DNA from: Hanamia caeni
GTDB lineage: Bacteria; Bacteroidota; Bacteroidia; Chitinophagales; Chitinophagaceae
NCBI RefSeq assembly: GCF_003721595.1
Contig: NZ_RJJR01000005.1
Location: 295,027-359,026 of the forward strand
Length of the DNA stretch: 64,000 nucleotides
Direction of reading: 5' to 3'
The notes below the pieces were generated by a model. That model was given only the letters and a program-made list of their open reading frames with translations, ran no database searches and was not told the origin of the DNA. Position 1 is the first letter of the stretch. Every line of letters begins with the position of its first letter. This document shows positions 54,216 through 62,739 of this stretch, piece by piece. The translations under genes were made by a program, and so were the position numbers.

Positions 54216-56006
54216 TTGGATTCTAAAAAATTTTCTAACGAAAGTCAAATCAATTTAAATTTTAAAATCGTGAACGAAAAATTACCACTCAGTGTAGATA
54301 ACTGGAAAATCTCAAAAATCGGCGTTATTGGGCCTGGTATTGTAGGAATGCCCATGGCTGCTTTGCTCGCTAAAGCCAAAATTAAAATCGGGACTAACGT
54401 ACCGGCAAAAGTTATCATAGTCCAGAGAAATTCAGTGAATTCCGGTTGGAAGGTAGACGCAATTAACAGTGGCAAATCTGTTATTGGCGGTATTGAGCCG
54501 GAACTCGAAAACATAACCCGCGACGCAGTTGAAGCAGGCAACTTATCGGCCAGCTCAGACTTTTCGGTGCTTTCAGACGCTGATGTAATATTGGTTTCTA
54601 TTCAAACGGATAAAAATGAAGAAGGGTTTGAGCCGGATTATGGCCCTATGTTTGGCGGACTGGAAAAGTTAGCGGAGGCTTTGCAAAAAAAACCGGCTGA
54701 TAAAATCCCACTGGTAATTTTTGAGTCAACCCTTGCTCCAACTACAATGGACACTTTGTTCCGCGAACATTTTAAAAAATATGGTTTGGAAGAAGGAAAA
54801 GATATTTTGTTAGGAAACAGCCCGAATCGTGTGATGCCCGGGCGTTTGGTAGAAAGAATTCGTGATGCTGATAAATTGGCTGGTGGCCTGCATCCGGAAA
54901 CTCCAAAACTGATCGCAAAATTGTATAATCATATTGTTATCAATGCTGAAGTTTATCAAACAAATAGCCTTACTGCAGAAATTGTAAAAACACTTGAAAA
55001 TGCCTATCGTGATGTTAGAATCGCATTCTCAACAGAAATCGTAAGATACTGTGATGAAAACAATATTGATTTTTATAAAGTAAGGGACAAAGTAAACGCA
55101 ATGCTTTCTCAATCTGATAAAGCTTCTTCTGATCCAAACGCAGTTCCCAGCGGCGGTTTATTGATTCCCATGTTGGGCGTTGGCGGACATTGTTTGCCAA
55201 AAGATGGAATTCTTCTTTGGTGGAGAAATAATCAAAAAGGAAATGACAGTTCTAAAAGCCTGATTCTTGAATCAAGGTTAATAAATGATGCTTCGCCGGT
55301 TCATACTTTCAAACAGGCTGAAAAAGCATTTGGAAATTTGCGCAATAAAAAAATTGCGCTTCTCGGCGTGGCGTATCGCTTCAACTCTGAAGACACGCGC
55401 AATTCTCCTACGCTCGTTTTGGCAAATTATTTAAGGGAAAATAATGTTGATTACGTCATGCACGATCCTTATGTAAAAAATGATGATCAAAATCTTCTGA
55501 GATTTAAGCAGCAGGATCATTTAACGCATGATTTAAAGCAGGCTTTGGAATTTGCGGATTATGTATTTATCTGTTCAGCACACAAGGAATATATTGATCA
55601 TTTTGACCTGATTAATTCGCAGGAAAATATCAAGGGAATTATGGATGCTGCTAATATTTTCAACAGAAAACAATTTGAAAATAACCCTGGAAAGTATGCT
55701 GGCATTGGAAAAGGAACAGAAGAGCCTTCAGAAGAATTTGAGCAATTTGTATATGAAAGTTTCCGCGCGATGGAAAAAGGTGTAGGCCACGAACTCCAGG
55801 GGTTAATTAATTTTTATAATGAAAATTATGCTTTTGACGAATACAACAAAGTGAAGTTTGAAGATGTTCAGCGATTAGCAAAAACCTGCTCTACCGGTTG
55901 CGAAATTGCAGACGCAGAAGCAATCGAATCTGTTCCCGTTTACAATAATTTTTCAAGCATTCTTACAAAAAAAGGATTTGCAAATGCTAAAATGCAATTG
56001 GTTTGA
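54216..56006 (+). CDS. Nucleotide-sugar dehydrogenase (WecC/UDP-ManNAc or UDP-hexose type) with C-terminal extension
   Basis: A 596-residue member of the UDP-glucose/GDP-mannose dehydrogenase family, which oxidises C6 to a uronic acid. The NAD site is IGVIGPGIVGMPMAALLAKA, substrate-binding PNRVMPGRLVERIRDADKLA, catalytic Cys in GVGGHCLPKDG and the C-domain LLGVAYRFNSEDTRNSP. About 96 residues (501-596) extend beyond the normal end, and about 30 precede the first strand. The start TTG at 54216 may be replaced by GTG at 54270. It overlaps the wecB-like gene, suggesting UDP-ManNAc as substrate. Confidence 0.88.
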   Translation: MDSKKFSNESQINLNFKIVNEKLPLSVDNWKISKIGVIGPGIVGMPMAALLAKAKIKIGTNVPAKVIIVQRNSVNSGWKVDAINSGKSVIGGIEPELENITRDAVEAGNLSASSDFSVLSDADVILVSIQTDKNEEGFEPDYGPMFGGLEKLAEALQKKPADKIPLVIFESTLAPTTMDTLFREHFKKYGLEEGKDILLGNSPNRVMPGRLVERIRDADKLAGGLHPETPKLIAKLYNHIVINAEVYQTNSLTAEIVKTLENAYRDVRIAFSTEIVRYCDENNIDFYKVRDKVNAMLSQSDKASSDPNAVPSGGLLIPMLGVGGHCLPKDGILLWWRNNQKGNDSSKSLILESRLINDASPVHTFKQAEKAFGNLRNKKIALLGVAYRFNSEDTRNSPTLVLANYLRENNVDYVMHDPYVKNDDQNLLRFKQQDHLTHDLKQALEFADYVFICSAHKEYIDHFDLINSQENIKGIMDAANIFNRKQFENNPGKYAGIGKGTEEPSEEFEQFVYESFRAMEKGVGHELQGLINFYNENYAFDEYNKVKFEDVQRLAKTCSTGCEIADAEAIESVPVYNNFSSILTKKGFANAKMQLV

Positions 56007-57052
56007 AAATCTTTTCAATAGTTGGCGCAAGGCCTCAGTTTATTAAACTGGCGCCGTTGTCATCAGCGTTGGCTGGTTTTCACGAAGAAATAATTGTGCA
56101 TACCGGCCAGCACTATGATTATGCGATGTCCGAAAAGATATTCATTGATTTGGAAATCAGGGAGCCCGATATTCATTTAGAAATTAATGGTACTGGACCA
56201 ACGGCGCAAATCACCCAAATGATGCTGATGCTGGAATCGGCGATGCTTAAATTTAAACCAAACCTTGTAATTGTTTTTGGAGATACTAACTCCACTTTTG
56301 CCGGTGCTACGATTGCCGCCAAATTGAATATTCCGATTGTTCACATCGAAGCCGGCTTGCGAAGTTATAACCGCAGCATGCCCGAAGAAATAAACAGGAT
56401 TGTTACGGATCATGTTTCTCAATATCTGTTCGCACCTACACAGACCGCAGTAGATATTTTATGCAAAGAAGGATTAGGCGAAAAAACTTCGTTTACTGGT
56501 GATATCATGGTAGATACCATGAAAAATAACCTGAAAATTGCCCTTAAAAAATCATCCATTATTGATGAGCTCAAGCTCGAAGATAAAAAATTTAACCTGC
56601 TTACTTTACATAGAAATTATAATGTAGATGATCCGAAAGTGCTGGAACATTTATTAAATGAAATGGGAAAATTAGATGAAAAAGTTATTTTTCCCGTTCA
56701 TCCAAGAACCCGGAAAATGTTAGCACAAACTTATTCAGTGCCTGAAAATATTTTACTTACTAATCCAAAAGGCTATGTGGATTTTATCGTGTTGGAAAAT
56801 TCAGCCAGTAAAATTATTACTGATTCAGGCGGCATTCAAAAAGAAGCTTACATTTTAAAAAAGCCATGTATCACACTTCGCACAGAAACCGAATGGGTAG
56901 AAACAGTTGAACAAAAATGGAATCTTCTTGTCAATCCTTCAGAAAGGGATATTGCTTCGAAGATTGATTCTTTCCGTGAACCTAAATCACAAAAGGACGT
57001 TTTCGGCAAAAACGTGACAGAAAAGATGATTCAGATAATAAATGATATTTAA
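56003..57052 (+). CDS. wecB: UDP-N-acetylglucosamine 2-epimerase (non-hydrolysing)
   Basis: A 349-residue enzyme converting UDP-GlcNAc to UDP-ManNAc. Marks are IFSIVGARPQFIKLAPLSSA, HTGQHYD, FGDTNSTFAGA, HIEAGLRSYNRSMPEEINRI and ITDSGGIQKEAYILKKPCIT. Its TTG start overlaps the dehydrogenase stop by four bases (TTGA). The two enzymes therefore very probably act together to make UDP-ManNAcA or a derivative. The conserved MKIFSIVGARP opening supports the TTG. Confidence 0.95.
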   Translation: MKIFSIVGARPQFIKLAPLSSALAGFHEEIIVHTGQHYDYAMSEKIFIDLEIREPDIHLEINGTGPTAQITQMMLMLESAMLKFKPNLVIVFGDTNSTFAGATIAAKLNIPIVHIEAGLRSYNRSMPEEINRIVTDHVSQYLFAPTQTAVDILCKEGLGEKTSFTGDIMVDTMKNNLKIALKKSSIIDELKLEDKKFNLLTLHRNYNVDDPKVLEHLLNEMGKLDEKVIFPVHPRTRKMLAQTYSVPENILLTNPKGYVDFIVLENSASKIITDSGGIQKEAYILKKPCITLRTETEWVETVEQKWNLLVNPSERDIASKIDSFREPKSQKDVFGKNVTEKMIQIINDI

Positions 57053-57056
57053 ACGC

Positions 57057-58373
57057 ATGAGTGAGAAAAAGACATGGGGAATTATTGGCGCCGGGATGAT
57101 GGGAATGACACTGGCTTTAAGGCTTGCACAGCAGGGAGATAAGGTTACGATTTTTGAGGCATCAGATAAAGCAGGCGGCCTTACCAGTTCATGGGCAATG
57201 GATGGCGTTGTATGGGATAAATATTACCACGTAATCCTGATGTCTGATTTGAATACGAGAAGAATATTAAAGGAGATTGGGCTGGAAAATGAATGCAACT
57301 GGGTAGAAACAAAAACCGGATTTTACTCTGATGGGAAATTGTATTCCATGTCGAACCTTGTGGAGTTCTTTAAATTTCCGCCAATCAATCTTATTGATAA
57401 ATTTAGATTAGGACTTACCATTTTTGCTGCCTCTAAAATAAAAAACTGGCATAAACTTGAAAACATTCTTGTTGCAGACTGGCTTACCAAATGGTCAGGA
57501 AAAAGAGTGTTTGAGAAAATCTGGTTGCCATTGTTGAAAGCGAAGCTGGGAGAGAATTATAAAAATACGTCTGCAGCATTTATTTGGGCTACAATCCAAA
57601 GAATGTATGCCGCACGAAAAAGCGGTTTAAAAAAGGAAATGTTTGGCTATGTGAGCGGCGGCTATGAAAGAATCAACAATGAATTTGCGAAACATCTTAA
57701 AAATATAGGCGTTGAATTTAAGTATGATTCAAAAATAGAAACAGTAAACAAAGAAATAAGCGGAAATTTTATTTTGGCAATTTCGGATGGCAACACCTAT
57801 CAATTTGATAATGTTATCTCCACGCTCTCTTCAAAAGAATCTGTCAGGATTGCTCCGCAACTTTCAGACAGCGAAAAGCGGCAGCACGAATCAATAAAGT
57901 ATTTGGGAGTAATATGTCCATCCGTATTGCTTACGAAAGAAATTTCGCCTTATTATGTTACCAACATTACTGATTCATGGCCACCATTTACCGGCGTTAT
58001 AGAAATGACAGCCTTGATAGATAAGAAAGAAACGAAAGGAAATCACCTGGTTTATCTTCCAAAATATGTAAATCCCGATGATGAGCTGTTTGCAAAAAAT
58101 GATAACGAATTGAAAGAAATTTTTTTGGGCTCGTTGTATAAAATGTATCCCAATATTTCAGAAAAAGATTTACATTTCTGGGGTGTGTCGAAAGCAAGAA
58201 TTGTTTTCGCTTTACCCACGCTTAATTATTCGAAAAATGTTCCGGGGATAGTAACATCCATTTCAAATTATTATATTATTAATTCGGCTCAGATTATAAA
58301 TGGAACACTAAATGTAAATGAAACAATACAGGTAGCTGAAACTAAACTGAAGGAAATTTTAAGCAATGAGTAA
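57057..58373 (+). CDS. FAD-dependent amine oxidase/protoporphyrinogen oxidase-like oxidoreductase
   Basis: A 438-residue flavoprotein. The dinucleotide-binding IIGAGMMGMTLALRLAQQG with FEASDKAGGLTSS is typical of the NAD(P)/FAD-dependent amine oxidase group that includes UDP-galactopyranose mutase-like and desaturase-like enzymes found in polysaccharide clusters. The C-terminus (SISNYYIINSAQIINGTLN) fits the flavin-contacting tail. The reaction is unknown. I use the ATG at 57057; the ATG at 57042 would overlap wecB by 11 bases. It overlaps the next deacetylase gene by eight bases. Confidence 0.82.
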   Translation: MSEKKTWGIIGAGMMGMTLALRLAQQGDKVTIFEASDKAGGLTSSWAMDGVVWDKYYHVILMSDLNTRRILKEIGLENECNWVETKTGFYSDGKLYSMSNLVEFFKFPPINLIDKFRLGLTIFAASKIKNWHKLENILVADWLTKWSGKRVFEKIWLPLLKAKLGENYKNTSAAFIWATIQRMYAARKSGLKKEMFGYVSGGYERINNEFAKHLKNIGVEFKYDSKIETVNKEISGNFILAISDGNTYQFDNVISTLSSKESVRIAPQLSDSEKRQHESIKYLGVICPSVLLTKEISPYYVTNITDSWPPFTGVIEMTALIDKKETKGNHLVYLPKYVNPDDELFAKNDNELKEIFLGSLYKMYPNISEKDLHFWGVSKARIVFALPTLNYSKNVPGIVTSISNYYIINSAQIINGTLNVNETIQVAETKLKEILSNE

Positions 58374-59331
58374 GAAAAAGCCATTGGCGAGTATTTCGCT
58401 GGATTTGGATAATCAATGGTCGTACATGAAAATTCATGGAGACGAAGGCTGGGATAAATATCCTTCCTATTTTGATATTTTCGTTCCGCATGTATTGAAT
58501 GTGCTGGATGAACTGAATCTGAAGATCACTTTTTTTATTGTGGGAAAAGATACTGAGAGCGAAGACAACAGAAAGTATTTGCGGATGATTACCGAGCGGG
58601 GTCACGATATCGGTAATCATTCGTATCATCACGAATCATGGCTGCAAACCTATAGTTATGAGAAAATAGAGAAAGAAATACGCGAAGCTGAAGAGGCTAT
58701 TTTTAATGTAACCGGCCATAGACCCACGGGCTTTAGGGGGCCGGGATTTAGCTGGAGTAAAGACTTATTGAAAGTATTACAAAGCAGAGGTTATAAATTT
58801 GATGCTTCTACATTGCCCACTTATTTAGGACCGCTTGCAAGAATGTATTATTTTAAAAAATCAGATCTTTCAAAAGAAGAAAAAAAAGCACGCAAAGAAC
58901 TTTTTGGAAAATTCAGCGAAGGATTCAGAAAATTAAAGCCATATAAATGGGATTTGGGTGACGGGAAATCAATCATAGAAATTCCGGTAACCACGATGCC
59001 GGTGTTTAAATTGCCCTTTCATTTAAGCTATTTAATTTATCTCGGAAACATTTCAATACCTTTAATGAATCTTTACCTGAACACTGCCATTACAATGTGT
59101 AAAATAACCAAAACGCCAATTAGCTTTTTGCTTCACCCTCTGGATTTAATTGGTGGCGACCAAATCTCGCAACTTGCTTTTTTCCCTGGAATGAATGTGA
59201 GCAGTGATAAAAAAGTAAAAGTGTTCAAAAAAGTGATTGGATTATTGCAAAAACATTATGACGTAGTGAACATGGATGAACACCTAAGTGATATGGAGGT
59301 AAATCATATATTCAAATTTAAAAGAGCTTAA
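58366..59331 (+). CDS. Polysaccharide deacetylase (second copy, PuuE/HpaI-like branch)
   Basis: A 321-residue NodB-fold enzyme. SISLDLDNQW provides the metal Asp of motif 1, GHDIGNHSYHHESW the two His, GFRGPGFSWS motif 3 and SFLLHPLDL the late catalytic His. This branch is distinct from the 19304 deacetylase and often occurs beside the flavoprotein encoded just upstream. It probably deacetylates a sugar on a nucleotide or lipid carrier. Overlap with the flavoprotein gene by eight bases implies joint translation. Confidence 0.87.
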   Translation: MSKKKPLASISLDLDNQWSYMKIHGDEGWDKYPSYFDIFVPHVLNVLDELNLKITFFIVGKDTESEDNRKYLRMITERGHDIGNHSYHHESWLQTYSYEKIEKEIREAEEAIFNVTGHRPTGFRGPGFSWSKDLLKVLQSRGYKFDASTLPTYLGPLARMYYFKKSDLSKEEKKARKELFGKFSEGFRKLKPYKWDLGDGKSIIEIPVTTMPVFKLPFHLSYLIYLGNISIPLMNLYLNTAITMCKITKTPISFLLHPLDLIGGDQISQLAFFPGMNVSSDKKVKVFKKVIGLLQKHYDVVNMDEHLSDMEVNHIFKFKRA

Positions 59332-59356
59332 CCGTTGAAATTGCTTAAAAATTAAA

Positions 59357-60913
59357 ATGACCCCAGACAATATTAAACTCGTTTTAAATAAAGGATATGT
59401 AGCCAATATTCTATTGTTAGTTTTAATTTTATTTTATGCTTTTCTTTTATTCCCGGAAGAATATGTCACTTATAAAATTATAATATGGCTTACAACTTTT
59501 ACGGTCGCTTTATGTCTGTTCAAAATAAACAGGATTTTTTTTCGCCTATTCATGATCTCTCTTGGCCTGCTTGCTGCTATTTATTACCCGGTAAATAATC
59601 TTTTTGGCCCGGTTTCATCCTCTAATGTAGAGGCGTTAATGTCTACTAATTATGCAGAGGTAACTTCTTATTTGTCTGTTATTCCTTTTAATCTATACGT
59701 AAAGTCGGTCTTGCTGTTTTTATTTCCTTTATTTCTTTGTTTTCTAAACTTTCGCTTTCTAAAATTAAAAACTTCATGGATTTTAATCTTTATCGTTGCC
59801 GGTTTATATTTTTCAAACCGTTATTTTAAGGATAGGATTTATAATAAAGCTTTTGACGGGGCATTTAATACAATTCCCACTAAGTTGTTAGGGAATATCA
59901 CCAAGTTTTATTTGTTTACATTAAAAGGAATGAAATATCAGGCGCAATTAATGAACAAAAAAAATGATTGGCAGATTGAAAGCGCAAATGTTGATAAACA
60001 GCTCTATTTTTTCATTATAGGAGAAAGTGTTCGGAAAGATGTTTTTTCTAATAGGGCACTATTCAAGTATGACCCATTGGATTCTGTTTATCGTATTGAT
60101 TTTGAGAATGTCATTTCTCGTGGTTTTGTTACTATCCCATCGTTGCGGAGTGCTTTCGTTCTTACAAAAAGAGATGAGCCTGATGAATCTTATTTCCCGG
60201 ACAATATTGTAAACTTAGCTAAAAAAAGTGGTGTCCATACCGAGTGGTTTTCGAACCAAGGGTTTGTAGGTGATGATGATAATTATATAAGTGCGATTGC
60301 TAAATGCACCGATTATTCAGAGTTTCTAAATAAGAAACAGTATTTTGATTATCGGGAAAGCGATGATGAGTTATTAAAAATTTTGCAACGAAGATTATCC
60401 CAAACAAGAAGTAAACACAATATTTATTTTATTCACACAATCGGATCTCATCCTTCCGCCTGCAAGGTAACAGATGGGCAGTATGATAAATTTTTAATAT
60501 CAGACGAAGTATCGTGTTATGTAAAATCCATTGAAAACACCAAGAATCTGATTTATAAAGTATATAAAATCGCAAAAAACAGTGGAAAAACTTTTAAGAT
60601 TGTATATTTTTCAGATCATGGTTTAACCTTCGATTACGAAAATAAGATTTTTACACACAGGCAAGAAAGTAAGGAAGAATATACAGTTCCTTTTTTAATC
60701 CTGGCAGATGATATTTCACAAAATGCGGTTATTAAGGCACATAGAAGCCTTGGGGATTTTCTGAATTTTTTCCAGGAATTTACAGGTATAAAGGCTAAAG
60801 GTGAAAATTATAGCTATCGTTTTATCTCAGAGGATTATGATAAAAATTGGAACCAACTTTTAGATGGCTTAGATTTTAATCAGCTTAAGAATAATCCCAT
60901 ACCATTTGAATGA
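59357..60913 (+). CDS. Phosphoethanolamine transferase-like membrane sulfatase-fold protein
   Basis: A 518-residue inner-membrane enzyme. About five N-terminal spans (residues 15-165) precede an extracytoplasmic alkaline-phosphatase/sulfatase-like domain. FIIGESVRKDVF holds the metal and nucleophile site, with Ser where EptA has Thr. TIPSLRSAF, FIHTIGSHPSACK and VYFSDHGL complete it, and FTHRQESKEEYTVPFLIL follows. EptA/CptA/OpgE-type proteins transfer phosphoethanolamine from lipids to lipid A or glycans. A phosphoethanolamine decoration of the polysaccharide or LPS is inferred. Confidence 0.85.
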   Translation: MTPDNIKLVLNKGYVANILLLVLILFYAFLLFPEEYVTYKIIIWLTTFTVALCLFKINRIFFRLFMISLGLLAAIYYPVNNLFGPVSSSNVEALMSTNYAEVTSYLSVIPFNLYVKSVLLFLFPLFLCFLNFRFLKLKTSWILIFIVAGLYFSNRYFKDRIYNKAFDGAFNTIPTKLLGNITKFYLFTLKGMKYQAQLMNKKNDWQIESANVDKQLYFFIIGESVRKDVFSNRALFKYDPLDSVYRIDFENVISRGFVTIPSLRSAFVLTKRDEPDESYFPDNIVNLAKKSGVHTEWFSNQGFVGDDDNYISAIAKCTDYSEFLNKKQYFDYRESDDELLKILQRRLSQTRSKHNIYFIHTIGSHPSACKVTDGQYDKFLISDEVSCYVKSIENTKNLIYKVYKIAKNSGKTFKIVYFSDHGLTFDYENKIFTHRQESKEEYTVPFLILADDISQNAVIKAHRSLGDFLNFFQEFTGIKAKGENYSYRFISEDYDKNWNQLLDGLDFNQLKNNPIPFE

Positions 60914-61020
60914 AATAATTTTTTAAGTATTGCGAATATATTTTAACGAGATTTAGAAATAAAAACAATATGTAGATTAGTTTGAAGTTAAATTTTTTAC
61001 TTGGGAATAACGCTTATAAT

Positions 61021-61665
61021 ATGAAATTGCTGCTTCCTGACAAAAGCTTATTAAAAAAGACTGGCGAAGTTGATTATCATGAATGGAATTATAAATTCCC
61101 GGTAAAATATGTTCAGCTATATCGGTTTAAGAAAATAATTGAACTTTTGGATAAAAAGAAATATAACACGTTATTAGAGGCAGGGATCGGTAGCGGAATA
61201 TTTTTACCTGAATTGTCTAAGCATTGTGAGCATCTGTATGGTTGTGATGTCCACAATAATATGGATAATATTTATGCTTTATGCCAGGCATATGGAGTAA
61301 AGAGTTGTAATTTAAGTTCTCAAAGTATTGACAATACAAATTTTCCGGATGAAAAATTTGACTTAATAGTTGCAGTAAGTGTTTTAGAATTCGTGCCAGA
61401 TATCCAAAAAGCAATAAATGAAATAAAACGGATATTAAAAAAAGACGGGTTCTTTATTACTATATGCCCAATGGAAAGTAGAATACTTGATTTCATACTT
61501 AAGTTTTATACCAGAAAACCTCCAAAAGAGGAATCTGGGAATTCAAGACAAAAGGTTTCCAATCTTCTTGAGCAAAATTTTGTCATAGAAAAAAAGGGAT
61601 ATATGTTACCAATAATAGGTAAATTTTTTCCTGTTTACACCCACTATAAACTCAAAAAAAATTAG
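61021..61665 (+). CDS. Class I SAM-dependent methyltransferase
   Basis: A 214-residue protein with a SAM-binding motif LLEAGIGSGIFLPEL, an acidic loop YGCDVHNNMDNI, motif FDLIVAVSVLEFVPD and the Methyltransf_11-like ending KKDGFFITICPMESRI. The target is unknown; the neighbours suggest a sugar or lipid. The ATG at 61021 is preferred to a TTG at 60982. It lies four bases before the GT2 gene. Confidence 0.85.
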   Translation: MKLLLPDKSLLKKTGEVDYHEWNYKFPVKYVQLYRFKKIIELLDKKKYNTLLEAGIGSGIFLPELSKHCEHLYGCDVHNNMDNIYALCQAYGVKSCNLSSQSIDNTNFPDEKFDLIVAVSVLEFVPDIQKAINEIKRILKKDGFFITICPMESRILDFILKFYTRKPPKEESGNSRQKVSNLLEQNFVIEKKGYMLPIIGKFFPVYTHYKLKKN

Positions 61666-61669
61666 AATA

Positions 61670-62695
61670 ATGGCGGAGGAGGTTAAACCATTCATAAGTG
61701 TAATTTTGCCATGTTATAATGAAGAAGCTATTCTAGGCACTAATTTAAAAAGAATAATTAAATACCTGGAGAATAAAATTGGAAAATATAAATGGGAAAT
61801 TCTTTTAATAAACGACGGAAGTAAAGATAAAACAGGAGATATTGCAAATGAATTTGAAAAAAACAATTCTAATATCCGGGTTATTCATCATCCAACTAAT
61901 CTAAATCTCGGGAATGCTTTAAAAACGGGCTTTAAGAATTCTAAAGGAGATATAATCGTGGTTTTGGATATTGATTTAAGTTACTCCATTGATCATATTG
62001 AGACAATGGTTGATAAATTAATAGAAACGTCCTCTGATATTGTAATTGCTTCTCCTTATATGAAGGGAGGAAAGGTAACTGCTGTTCCATTTACAAGAAG
62101 AATAATGAGCCGGTGGGTAAATAGATTCATGCGCATTGCCGCCCAGGATAAGTACCATACTTATACCGGGATGGTACGGGCGTATAAAAAAGAATTTATT
62201 CAAACTGTCAATTTAAAAACGAAAGATTACGAAGTAAACCCGGAAATACTTTATAAAGCCATGATATTAAGAGCCAGAATTGTTGAAATTCCGGCACATC
62301 TGGACTGGACCGAACAAAATAAATTTGCGGATAAAAGAAAATCGAGTATAAAATTGCTAAGAGGCTTCTTCTCAGGCATTATGTCAAGCTTTATTTTCAG
62401 GCCTTATATATTTTTTCTCGCAGTTGGCACAGTCTTAATGTTGCTTTCACTATATGAACTTATTTGGTTACTGTTTGATACATTATCGTACGTTTCTACT
62501 TCAACGGGACTTATTCCTACTTTTTCAGAAAGTCTCGCAAGACAATTCAGAAAAAACCCACAATCGTTTATTGTTGGCGGAATAACTTTTTTAGCAGCCA
62601 TCCAATTTTTGAGCTTAGGTTTTTTATCGCTTCAAAGTAAAAGGTATTTTGAAGAATTATTTCATTTAGGAACTTCTTTTAAAAAGAAAAATTAA
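61670..62695 (+). CDS. Polyprenyl-phosphate sugar transferase-like GT2 with two C-terminal membrane spans
   Basis: A 341-residue glycosyltransferase of the DPM1/ArnC-like type. ISVILPCYNEEAILGTNLKR opens the GT-A fold, LLINDGSKDKTGDIANE and VVLDIDLSYSIDHIE carry the acidic metal site, and two membrane helices end the protein (about residues 246-268 and 302-322). Such enzymes make the undecaprenyl-phosphate-sugar used by GT-C transferases, and one is encoded immediately downstream. Confidence 0.9.
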   Translation: MAEEVKPFISVILPCYNEEAILGTNLKRIIKYLENKIGKYKWEILLINDGSKDKTGDIANEFEKNNSNIRVIHHPTNLNLGNALKTGFKNSKGDIIVVLDIDLSYSIDHIETMVDKLIETSSDIVIASPYMKGGKVTAVPFTRRIMSRWVNRFMRIAAQDKYHTYTGMVRAYKKEFIQTVNLKTKDYEVNPEILYKAMILRARIVEIPAHLDWTEQNKFADKRKSSIKLLRGFFSGIMSSFIFRPYIFFLAVGTVLMLLSLYELIWLLFDTLSYVSTSTGLIPTFSESLARQFRKNPQSFIVGGITFLAAIQFLSLGFLSLQSKRYFEELFHLGTSFKKKN

Positions 62696-62739
62696 ATATT
62701 TTTCTCCATTTTAAAATTCCTTTACTCATTCGAAATCTG

